NCBI GenBank assembly: GCA_022701365.1
Contig: JAKUHH010000284.1
Coordinates: forward strand, 558,001 to 622,000
Origin: Mycocentrospora acerina
Taxonomy: Eukaryota; Ascomycota; Dothideomycetes; Pleosporales
Reading direction: 5' to 3'
Length of the DNA: 64,000 nt
In this document: in pieces, positions 10,076-19,512 of the stretch
Layout: every line of letters begins with the position of its first letter
Numbering within the stretch: position 1 is the first letter of the stretch
Translations under genes and position numbers: made by a program
Notes under the pieces: model-generated
What the model saw: only the letters and a program-made list of their open reading frames with translations
What the model was told of the DNA's origin: nothing
Databases searched by the model: none

Positions 10076-10994
10076 CTACTCAAAATGGCTATTGCGCATC
10101 GGGTCCGGTGCACAGTATCCTCGTCGAAAGAGAAAGCCTTGCAACCGGTCTTCCATCCTTGCAAACTATCCAAATATCAGCAAACTTTCAGAGCCCGTTC
10201 CATGTAATGACAACACTTATGGCTGCCATAAATCAACTTACAAATCCGGGCGGCGTTACTCCATCCCTGACCCAAACCCCATGGCTTCCCATCATGTTAG
10301 CCATCATGATATCAGTAGATAGGCGATCACCGACGACAGCAATCTGATCAGGTCTTGTGACGCCCGAATCGGGGTGTGCCTTGAAGTAAGCCATAACTTC
10401 TTCCTTACAGCCAGGCTTTTTCGTGGAGTGCCGCAAGACCTTGACACCAGTGTTGGCTTCTAGCAATGCTGATTCTTTCTGGTCCTTGTCGGAATCAGTG
10501 CCTGCCGTATTGGACACGATGAGTAGTTTTGAGCCAGGATAAGCATGCTTTAGGCGTTGGAAGTGGTCCTGCAATAATCATCAGAGAATTATCAAGGAAG
10601 TCAAAGTGTGACATGAGACCATCAATTGGATAAGCCGGAGTGAGCAAACTATTTTAAGTGATAGAAGATATTGAGACTCAAGTACTGTAACAGAGCAAGG
10701 ATGACTTGACTCCAAGTACACGAAAGCGAGATGTTGGGAAATTCAGAAGATTTTTCCTACCTGATAATTTTTGTATACCTCATTAGTATGTGGGATAGCA
10801 AAGCAGTTATCTTTGTCCAGTACTACGGCCTGAATGTCCACTTCTTTCCCGCTTCCCACCGCCGCATCTTTTTTGAGAAAGGCTGTTGATAGAGGAATTG
10901 GCACTTGGTTGAACGTTGACACTGTATGTTGCGGAAGACAGAGTGTCGGATCACGGAGAAGCCGGAAGACGTTTAGCGTTCCTGAGATATTCAT
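10076..10994 (-). CDS. Mitochondrial phosphatidylglycerophosphatase, Gep4 family
   Basis: The product is a HAD-type phosphatase that dephosphorylates phosphatidylglycerophosphate to phosphatidylglycerol on the way to cardiolipin, acting at the inner mitochondrial membrane. Exons are 10994-10761, 10568-10242 and 10165-10076, giving 216 residues. Donors are GTAGGA and GTAAGT. The nucleophile motif is VVLDKDNCF with D60 and D62. The Ser/Thr motif lies in LLIVSNTAGT, and the C-terminal acidic motif is VVGDRLSTDI. The last exon supplies the family's closing Arg-rich segment (RLQGFLFRRGYCAP). It is easily missed, because exon 2 reads through its donor to a stop. An in-frame upstream ATG at 11072 exists, but 10994 gives a better family start. 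The gene is divergent from SmD3 across 358 bases. An 18-bp tandem array follows the stop. Confidence 0.9.
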
Positions 10995-11352
10995 TGAGAA
11001 ACGAAAGACGTATAGGAGAATGATAAACTGTGTGAACAATTCACCAAGACACAAGTAGTCATGACTAAGCAAAGGTCCAAGCTCCTGATCTGAATATCCT
11101 CACCTTTCGTGAAGTCGCGACGCTTGAACACGCCCGCGCCCCGCAACGACGTCACTCGCTATTCTACGTACTTTGAAACTGCTCGCGATATCGATCTGCG
11201 AAGTAATCCCACCGAGACTTGTAACGACTCTTCCTGCCGCGATCGCGATAGATTTCACCGAACTTTGCGACCAAGCCACGAAACATCTCTTGCATCCACA
11301 ACGACACGAACACCCTAGTCAAGAGATTTTACGAAGAATATAAAACGCCATT
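10995..11352. promoter_or_regulatory. Shared upstream region of Gep4-type and SmD3 genes
   Basis: These 358 bases lie between two divergent start codons and must carry both promoters. A T-poor stretch with repeated CGATCGCGAT-like motifs occurs near 11185-11250. No other feature is evident. Confidence 0.5.
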
Positions 11353-11857
11353 ATGACGAGCACGATTGGTATCCCTATTAAGCTCCTCAACGAGGCTGCT
11401 GTATGTTTCACCGCCAATTCATAGCCAATGGTCGGGCTGACAGCGTATAGGGTCACATCGTCACGCTTGAGATCACATCTGGCGAAGTCTACCGTGGAAA
11501 GCTTATTGAAGGTGCGCAACAGCATCCCGAATTCCATGTCGGCACACAAAGGCTGACTGCATTACAGCGGAGGACAACATGAACGTACAGCTCAAGGATA
11601 TCACAGTGACCGCGCGCGACGGTCGCGTCTCGCATCTTGAACAAGTCTACATTAGGGGAAGCCATGTGCGCTACTTCATTGTCCCAGACATGTTGAGGTA
11701 TGGAAGCTCCTCTGATTGATCAAAGGTAGACATACTAACAGTGCACAGAAACGCACCCATGTTCCGATCGAGGGGTATCAGAGGGCGTGGTGTCGGCCTT
11801 GCACGTGGTAGGGCGACTGTGATCAGGGCGAGAGCTAGCGGAAGGGGTGGGCGCTGA
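11353..11857 (+). CDS. Small nuclear ribonucleoprotein Sm D3
   Basis: SmD3 is one of seven Sm proteins that ring the U-snRNAs of the spliceosome. Four exons (11353-11400, 11451-11511, 11568-11697, 11749-11857) give 115 residues, the usual size. Sm1 motif: [10 protein letters not shown], then [18 protein letters not shown]. Sm2 motif: [17 protein letters not shown]. The tail is an RG-rich stretch ([16 protein letters not shown]), the kind of sequence methylated on Arg in Sm proteins. All four exons are short, so no single open frame reveals the gene. The model rests on exact splice signals, phase and full conservation of the Sm fold. Confidence 0.95.
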
Positions 11858-12273
11858 GATGCAATATTGGGTATGGACACAACATTAAGAAACAAGGATC
11901 CACACGCCAGCTAGAAGAGATCTCGCGCGTTTGGGACTTGTCCAAAGAAATTAGGACAGGTATGGCGTCAAATCCTGTCAGTAGAGGAAATTCGCTGAAC
12001 TTTGATATAGAAAGTTCACTAAATTGGTGAGCTCTGGCTCGAAATCGAGGGATTCAGCAGTACTCTTGAAATTTGCAATAGATTGAACTGTCTGAACATT
12101 TGCTCCTCTGAATTCTAAGGATTTGTGTACACATCGCACTGTTCAACTATGCAGTAACTAAGCAACTCTCGAGGACTGCTTGGGGTTACCATAGTGGGGG
12201 TCCAGGGTACCCCCACATGAGACAAAGACCCCCGAAACTCCGCAATTATACGGTGCTTCCCTCACCACCCGCG
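11858..12273. other. Intergenic region
   Basis: 416 bases lie between two plus-strand genes. An inverted-looking GGGTACCCC segment sits near 12203-12216. No gene is seen. Confidence 0.5.
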
Positions 12274-13230
12274 ATGGAGATTAAGAACCCACGACGCATC
12301 CTTGCTATAGGAGCACCTGAATCTGGTGTGCTCAAAGTACTCAAAGGTAAACACAGTCATCCGGGTTCCTTACCAATATCTTGCTGACCTCTTTCAGCCA
12401 TTACAGGCTCCGCGCCTGAGCCTACTACAGAGACAACTGCCGGTCTTACACACGAATGGCGAATCGAAACCAAGTACTACACTGCGACTGTGCCGATATG
12501 GATCGATGAAATTTCGAATACCAGCGAGTGGCATACCGAATTCACGAAACCCGAAGCTCGCGAGGTAGTCACCGTATTAGGAGCATGGATATATTGCTTC
12601 AAGAAGCCTGTGGAGGAGAAAGATGCAAGCACGATCAAGGAAACGATGCAAGCTATTGCCAAGGTAATCGAACGTGCATGCGGCTTTGGGGGTGATATGG
12701 TCTGTCTTGCGGTTGCTATGCCACAGTCAACAACACCTTATTTAGAGAAGAGCGGCGAGGAATGGGAAGAGATGTGTATGGAGCATGGATTCGAATACAT
12801 TGACTACGAGGCCAAAGGAAAGAACGAGTTTGGTGAGGCGATGGGCATACAGCGTATAAGAGACGCGCTGGAAGCTTGTGAGTGGGAAGCTGCCGATGCG
12901 TTGGATTTCGACGACGAGGAAGAAGGGTTTGAGAGTAGCTTTGCAGCAGAAGAGGCAGAGATGAATATGGAACTGTTCGGAATGAAAGATGCACTGTATG
13001 GATCTGGAGATGGAGAAGGAGAAGATGAAGCGGGAGAAAAGGATGTTGAGGACCTGCAAGTGATGATGCAGAAGATGATGGCTATCAAAGGTACGTTTGT
13101 ATCAAACAATTGTGTAGCACTGTATTGTGCAAAGAGGCTAATTTTGATAGAAATGGGTGAAGGCATGGAAGAAGCAGAGCGAAAACGGTTTGCAACAAAA
13201 GCGATTAACGATTTGATGAAAAGTCTCTAG
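12274..13230 (+). CDS. Alpha/gamma-adaptin-binding p34 family protein (Irc6-like)
   Basis: Three exons (12274-12346, 12398-13090, 13151-13230) encode 281 residues. The N terminus RRILAIGAPESGVLKVLK is a P-loop-like start of the degenerate small-GTPase fold found in Irc6/AAGAB proteins. HEWRIETKYYTATVPIWIDEI and the later AKVIERACG segments fit this fold. An acidic, disordered middle follows (residues about 190-245). The C terminus EGMEEAERKRFATKAINDLMKSL matches the family's conserved closing helix. Known relatives chaperone clathrin adaptor subunits in the cytosol. The family call rests on overall pattern. I could not align it, so confidence is moderate to good. Confidence 0.75.
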
Positions 13231-13456
13231 CTATTCCAGTCTTGGAGACATGTAACAAATAGCCCGTTTTGCAGGCCAAAGAATTTCAGTTGTTTCGTCT
13301 GCGCCTTCTAACCTCGTAATTACCCCGCAACCCCGCCGTACCCACGGCTCAAACTTAACGCTACTCTCAGGGCTTCGGCTGCTGCTCGTTTCATTCCCAC
13401 CATATCGCTTCAAAAGCAAAGATTTGTACCAGTAGTTTCTTTTTCTAGTTCGCAAC

Positions 13457-14295
13457 ATGACATCGAATCAAGAGATAAACAACGCTCGTTTTACTGTGGA
13501 AGCACGCGAATGGGATTCGAATGAGAAACATGTAGAGAGTACGAAGAATGCGTTTGAAGCAATCAAGCGCTCCGTTCCCTCGTTTCAGAACGGGAGCAAC
13601 AAAGGTACATCACTAAGCTCGCTTCCCTTTCTCCCTTAGAATTCCGACAAGACTACGAGGCATTTTTTGATCGAGTGCATATCTAACTCTTCGCTACAGA
13701 GATCGATGTCCTTGAAATCGGCTCTGGAACTGGTCTCCTCTCCTTTCTACTTGCGCCACATGTCCGTTCATTGATTGGCGTCGACACCGCCGAGGGTATG
13801 ATAAGCGCCTTCAACACCAAGCTTCAAGACCTCCCCAACTCAAACAAAGCGAATCTCTGCACGATAAACCACTATCTCAAGCATGCCGACGATGCACCTC
13901 TCCAAGGCGCCGCTGCTGCCCTGGCATCCCCCTCTTCGACACCACCTTACAGGTTCGATCTCATCGTTTCACATCTCACATTGCACCATATCCCTTCATT
14001 ATCTGAAATCTTTACCACTATGCTTGGATGCCTGAAACCTGGGGGTATGATTGCATTGACAGACTATGAGGATTTTGGACCAGAAGCTGTACCATTTCAT
14101 CCAATTAGTAAGAGGGAAGGCGTTGAAAGACATGGCATTAATAGAGTAGAAGTCCTGGAGCTACTGGTTAAAACGGGATTTAGTCATGTCAGAGTTGAAG
14201 AGGCGTTTGTGTTGAGAAAGGAGGTTGAGGCTGAGGATGGTAAGCCAAAAAGGGAGATGGACTTTCCTTTTCTGGTGTGTTTGGGTGTAAACTAA
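13457..14295 (+). CDS. Class I SAM-dependent methyltransferase, substrate unknown
   Basis: Two exons (13457-13604, 13700-14295) give 247 residues. The first starts at the ATG in CAACATGACATC. Exon 2 opens with motif I, DVLEIGSGTGLLSFLL (SAM binding). The acidic end of strand two follows (IGVDTAEGMI), then motif IV FDLIVSHLTLHHI and post-motif LKPGGMIALTDYE. This order is typical of UbiE/Methyltransf_11 enzymes. A low-complexity Ala/Ser insertion sits near residues 120-132. No signal or membrane segment is seen. It lies 226 bases after the p34-like gene on the same strand, with no sign of a functional link. The substrate cannot be read from the sequence. Confidence 0.85.
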
Positions 14296-14701
14296 GGGAA
14301 CTTGAGTGCCATAGATGATATGTGTCAACCATTGATTTACAGTCACCAGTTAAAGGTTAAAATCTCACTTTGGTGAGTTCAATAAAACGTTTAGCCATAT
14401 ATTCTTTGTGTTACGTTGAGGATCATGTTTTTCCAAGTGGTGAGGTCTCTAATTAGTTGCTGGCTAACTTCTACTCGGATAACGCACAGCCTAAGTCGGG
14501 CAGCCCAAAGGTCCTAATATGATTTCTCCGAAACGAATTGACTCTAGAAACTGCCAAATGAGATATGGTCACTTGTGGAAGGAATGCTCTGGGGGCGTGA
14601 CATGGAAGTGGGGCCAATCGGCAAACCCGGAATGGAGCAGCACATCCAAGACCACACAACCGGTACTTCCTCGCGACCCCACAAAACACTAACTGCTTTC
14701 T
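14296..14701. other. Intergenic region upstream of a Zn2Cys6 gene
   Basis: About 400 bases with no supported gene. The true first exon of the downstream regulator may begin here, because its start is uncertain. Confidence 0.4.
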
Positions 14702-17003
14702 ATGGATGGAGCACAGAAAGTCCAGAGAATCACTTTCTGTTCGTTTCCTCTTGCTGTCGGACGCCTGCCTTTGCTGAAGCCCAATAGTGTGATCGATGCC
14801 GTCACAAAAAGTTGAAGGTCAGTCTATTCACGTGACAGTTTTTGCCAGAGAGACACGCTCTTTAACATCTTACAGTGTTCAAAAGAAAAGCCAGTATGCA
14901 ATTCTTGCGCCCACAGCGTATCGCCGTGTCACTATTCTGGCAAGATCGTCAGGTCGCCCCTCACACGAGCGCAAGCAATCCCCTGCCATGTCTTCCAACT
15001 TTTGTTTACAGTTCTGCAGATACCTTACTAGTATAGAGAAAAGGTTACACAGTTTGGAGGCCTTAGTCACCCAGCTCCTACCTGGTGTTGATATCGATAC
15101 TGTGCTCGCGTCACCTAACCTCGCAGCAGCCAGTCCATCGCTCCCCGGACCTTTAACGCCGGAGGCAGCACATGTGATTACAAGCCCAAGTGCTCTAAGT
15201 AGTACTTCCCAAAACGATCCGATCATCCCTGAAGCAGTTCCCAATAATGCGGATGGTTTCAATTGGCAAGAGGAGAATGTCAGCGTAGACAACTTGACAG
15301 ATGGCATGGCCGCACTTTCAGTAGAACCCACTGGTGTAGGCTATCTCGGTAAGACCTGCCGTTTATCCCAGCCTTTACGATTCTTACCTTATAGTAGGAT
15401 CCACATCTGGAGTAGTATTTCTTCGATGTTTGCTCGACTGGGCTGGATTCCTGCATCAAAGTCAAGGCCAGGTCTCGATACAAGGACAGGAACCATCAAG
15501 CCAGCTCAAGGGACTTCTTGCCTCGTCGCAAATATCACACGCTGCCATTACAAGTCAAATTGCATCTACACTAATAGACGCGTACTTTAACGACTACCAT
15601 AGCAGCTATCCTTTTGTACACGAAGCGACATTCCGCGCTCAATACCATGAAATTGTTGCGCGCCCACCTAAGAAATCATGGGATATGCTATATTATGCCA
15701 TCTTGGCACTTGGGGCCTGGTGTCTGAACAACGACCAGATTGGGTTACAGGAGTTTCTCTATCGCCGTGCTCTTACTTTAGGTCAACATGACTCTGTTTT
15801 CGAGGCAGCAAACCTGACGTCGGTCCAAGCACTGGTGCTGCTAAGTAACTTGAGCCAGAAGAGAAACAGTCCAAATACAGGATGGAATCTTCTGGGGCTA
15901 GGTGTCAGGAATGCGCTCAGTCTGGCACTCCACAGGGAACTTCCGCATTGGAACATTAGTCTGATAGAGCGTGAGATTAGACGACGAGTGTTCTGGGGAC
16001 TGTACATCTTCGACAGCGGTGCCTCGATCACATTCGGTAGAGCAGTTATGCTGCCAGATCAAGACTCTATGAACGTGCATCCAGTTTTGAATATTGATGA
16101 CGATGTAGGTCTTCTTTCATATATTTACATTGGCCAACACTAATTTCCAGCAGTCTCTAACGCCTAGGACTGTCGAACTTCCTACAGAGTCGAACGAACC
16201 TACAATCTATTCTTCTCTAAAGGTACAAAGCGACCTACACATGCAGACAAACCACATATACAATCGTCTTCTAGCAGACCCCGGCTTGTCCGCAGAAGCC
16301 GCTCTATCCATCAACGCTCAAATGGACAATTGGAGTCATACCTTGCCTCTCTACTTCCAGCCAGCATATGAATCTCCTTGTGGATATCGATGGTTCCTGT
16401 TTGCTAAATCTCGTCTCTGGTGGAGATTCTGGAACCTCAAGATTATTGTGTTTCGTCATATTTTACTGCGACGAGCCATTTCGGAAAGAGGACAGATTCC
16501 AGACCAGGCTGTCCAGGCCAAGCAAGAAGAGTCGAAGAGGATATGTATTGAATCTGCACATTCGACGATTGTGTCGATACACCATTACTCGATGCAGGTT
16601 CTCACGAGACTGGAGGGTTGGTATGCCACGTAAGTGCTAGACTTGTTCGAAAGTGTCTGATGCGATTTTTTTTTCTAATCTCGAGTGCAGGTATTTCCTC
16701 TTCCATGCAGCCTTGGTGATGACCTTGTGTATCATCAGCTTCCCCCTTGCGCTAGAAGTACAGAGCTGGTATGCAGATGTGGATCTGGCGAAGAAGACAC
16801 TGCGCGAGCGTCTTGTTGAAGATTCACTGTCGGCACGCTGCGTTTTCATTCTCGACCGGATCGTTTCTAGCGATGACGTTGACTCTGGGCTGTTCCAGGA
16901 TGTGCAGTTAGACCGTGATGCCTTGAGCGCGTTTCCATGGTCAATCGAGTCCAACGAGCTATTCAACTCGTTTGACTGGAACTTGACATCCAATGAGTTC
17001 TAA
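14702..17003 (+). CDS. Zn2Cys6 fungal transcription factor
   Basis: A nuclear binuclear-zinc-cluster regulator, about 656 residues. Proposed exons are 14702-14719 (uncertain), 14788-14817, 14876-14970, 15020-15348, 15398-16104, 16151-16629 and 16691-17003. The zinc cluster is spread over exons 2 and 3: CDRCRHKKLK, then CSKEKPVCNSCAHSVSPC. It is followed by the linker RSPLTRA and a coiled dimerisation segment (YLTSIEKRLHSLEALV). Joining these requires a GC-AG intron at 14971-15019. The fungal_trans regulatory domain covers most of the rest (SYPFVHEATF, LALGAWCL, RRRVFWGLYIFD). Two acceptors are NAGNAG type (15394/15397 and 16150/16153). The first short exon (MDGAQK) is a guess with a weak donor. 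Its target genes are unknown. Confidence 0.85.
14971..15019 (+). other. Non-canonical GC-AG intron in the Zn2Cys6 gene
   Basis: The donor is GCAAGC and the acceptor CTGCAG, 49 bases, entering in phase 2. Removing it rebuilds the conserved linker RSPLTRAYLTSIEKRL. No GT donor in the neighbourhood does so without losing SPLTR. Confidence 0.7.
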
Positions 17004-17065
17004 GAGCAGGGGGGGAAAGGGGGTAATGGAGTTTTGGTGGGACGACTTCTGTGAACAAAGGGGTA

Positions 17066-18024
17066 TTAATTCTCGATAGTAACGTCAGGCTTGATGAGTA
17101 ATTTTCGTATCAACTCCCCATTTGGAATATCGTTTTCTTCCGCTCTTTTGGCAGCCGCTAGCGCCGAGGTCTCAATCCCAGCAGCGAGATGGCGTTGTGC
17201 AAGACGCTCTTTCACTACCTCCAAAGGAGCATCGACGAACCATCTAAAACCCTGTTAGTTTCCAATATCCCTCAAAGTGAGCATGTACACGTATGAAATT
17301 AATTCTTACCTCTCACTACTAAGTTTCGCAATCTGATCCCACGGACTCTGGTTCAGCAGCGTATAGTTCCCCTCGATGATGATGATGCGATTGCGCGAGG
17401 AGATGGGAATAGCACCTTGCAACGGATCCTTGACGGCATGATCGAAGCCCGGCGCATACGTAAGGACCTCGGGTTCCTCGCCCGTCGTCACGGGCGTGGT
17501 CTTGAGCGTAGTCACCAGCTCCACAACCGCCTCCGCATCAAACGTAAACGGCGCGCCGCGCCTTCGGAACGCTAGCTCTGGGTCTGGGAAGCCGGCGAGC
17601 GTGTCCCGCGTGTAGTGGAAGCCATCCTAGTAAAATTATTCAATAAGTGAGTGTTTTTTTTTCAAATGGTAAGCAAGCGAGTAGACATTGATGTTAAAAA
17701 AATACATCTATAAATATATATATGTAAATGTGTATATAATATAATTTTTGGGGGAGGAGTGAGTATCAAAGAAATTAAAAAAATCCAAAAAATCCTCACC
17801 ATTGGCACAACAGCAACGTGCTCGACACCCCGCACGGCGAGCTCAGCCAACAGCGCATGAGACACTGTTGACTTGCCTGACCCCGGCACGCCCGCAAGCG
17901 CAATGAGGATGCGCTGACGGGAATCGAGCGACGAGGAAGAAGAAGCGAGAAGCGCCTCGATGCGCCTGACTAGATCGAGGATCGCTTCTCGAAGGGTAGT
18001 ATCCACTGCGGGTTGTTCCGTCAT
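17066..18024 (-). CDS. P-loop kinase, uridine kinase/phosphoribulokinase-like
   Basis: Exons 18024-17800, 17626-17310 and 17243-17066 give 239 residues. Walker A is IALAGVPGSGKSTVSHALL (about residues 39-57). The substrate loop DGFHYTRDTL opens exon 2, and RNRIIIIEGNYTLL is the strand with the acidic residue. RWFVDAPLEVVKERLAQRH is the lid region. This order matches the fungal YFH7/uridine-kinase-like group, cytosolic small-molecule kinases whose substrates are mostly unproven. An ATG 45 bases upstream (18069) would add a hydrophobic MALTLPLPY extension. I prefer 18024, where the family-like sequence starts. The gene ends only 62 bases from the convergent Zn2Cys6 gene. Confidence 0.85.
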
Positions 18025-19512
18025 GGTGGGCAGGTAGGTAGGGTAGGGTAGGGGTAATGTCAATGCCAATGCAGCTGAGCTGAATACGAAGATGCGAGGG
18101 GGGAGATGAGGGGGAGCTTGAGGCTTGGTCTGTATGGTGTTTTGTTTCGGTCAAATGGAGAAGAGAGGAATATGGATGGATGGTTGGGTTGGGCGAGGGG
18201 AGAAAAGAGTTACGGTGCTCGGTGGTGGGGTCGGAGGACAGACGTCCGAGTATGACGGGTTGATGGAGCGCTGTTGATTCCGCTTTCTGGGTGCGATATG
18301 GGGTGGAGGGAAAGTCGTCCGTGTGGGGGGGAAACGGTAGTGCCATTGGAGTGCTGATGTTTTGGAATGGATGATAGGCGGTGGATCCGGGTGGTAGTGG
18401 TCCGTTTGTTCACGTCAATGATGTGGTGCATTAAAAGAATGTTATATAAGTATCTGTAGTGTTCTATTTGATGTCTTGTGCATTCTACCTTGTATTTTTT
18501 GTGGTATGTACTTGGAAATGATGAGGCTGAACTTGACAGAGTTGTGCTACCTATTTAATAAAAAAAGCGGGGATGTACTTTTCACTAAGAGGACTTGTAT
18601 TGTCACAATGTGAGAGCAAGTTATCAGTAATACTTTTAGGGTGCGTTTAGCCTGGACAAGGTTCAAAGGCCCGCGATGGTTGTAATACTTGTGGTATGAG
18701 TACTCGCAAGAGCTGAGACATTTATTTTCTTGGGTCCTCTTGAATGAAAATTCCATCATCTGCTTGTGGATGGTGGTATGTGACATGGTCATTCTCATTG
18801 GTTGGTATTTTCATAGTTGGATCGATTCGACTAAATATTTCCTCGCGTTGATTGATGGCCCATGCTTACTTCCCGCAATGGCCAGGTAGCCTCTGTTCAA
18901 GACTAAGTGAGCCGTGTGTAGAGAGCGGAGCGGAGCACTAGATGATCATGTGCTGAGAGCAGTACATGCATCGCCCCTGTTGCCTCGACAAAGCAGCGAA
19001 TTGAAGGGGAGCAGGGTGACACGGCCGACGAGCCCGAGGTTGGGCGGGATCAATGGCATTGTCTGCAGGTCAGGACAGGCGGTGGTTATTAGTAATGGCG
19101 AAGATGCAAACTTCAGCGTGCACGCCGCTGATCTTCTGGCGCGTCCAACGGTGCTCGCATTGCTGGTGGACGAACGCATGGAGAAGGCGGCATCCCTGCA
19201 GACAGCGCCCAAAGCAGTTCCCCGCCATCCCCGTGATCCCGGCGGCCGTCTTGAGCAGAATCCTGCCAAAGCGAATGGACAGCGAGGATTTGGCACAGGC
19301 ACCTTCCTCTCCCCGTTACCGCCGCGCGCCCTTGGTTACGTACTGTTGATGACGCGCCGCCAGCCCTTGCAGAGCCCTCTCTCCCCAAATACCGGCGCCC
19401 TCGCCAGCACCTGGCCAAAAGCCGACTGTATCCATCATTCGGCTGCGTGCGGGTTTCGAATCCTCCGACTTCGGTGCGACGACGCTTGGTGTCGACAGGC
19501 AGGCCGTCAGTC
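18025..19512. other. Divergent intergenic region, 1.5 kb
   Basis: It lies between the kinase and the second Zn2Cys6 gene, both read outwards. A 279-residue open frame at 18914-19753 overlaps the regulator's first exon in another frame and has no recognisable content. I treat it as chance. A GGTTTCGAATCC string near 19451 resembles a tRNA B box, but no tRNA fold surrounds it. Confidence 0.45.

Noticed and set aside
19440..19480. tRNA-like B box (GGTTTCGAATCC)
   Set aside because: No A box at the right distance and no acceptor or anticodon stem could be drawn around it.
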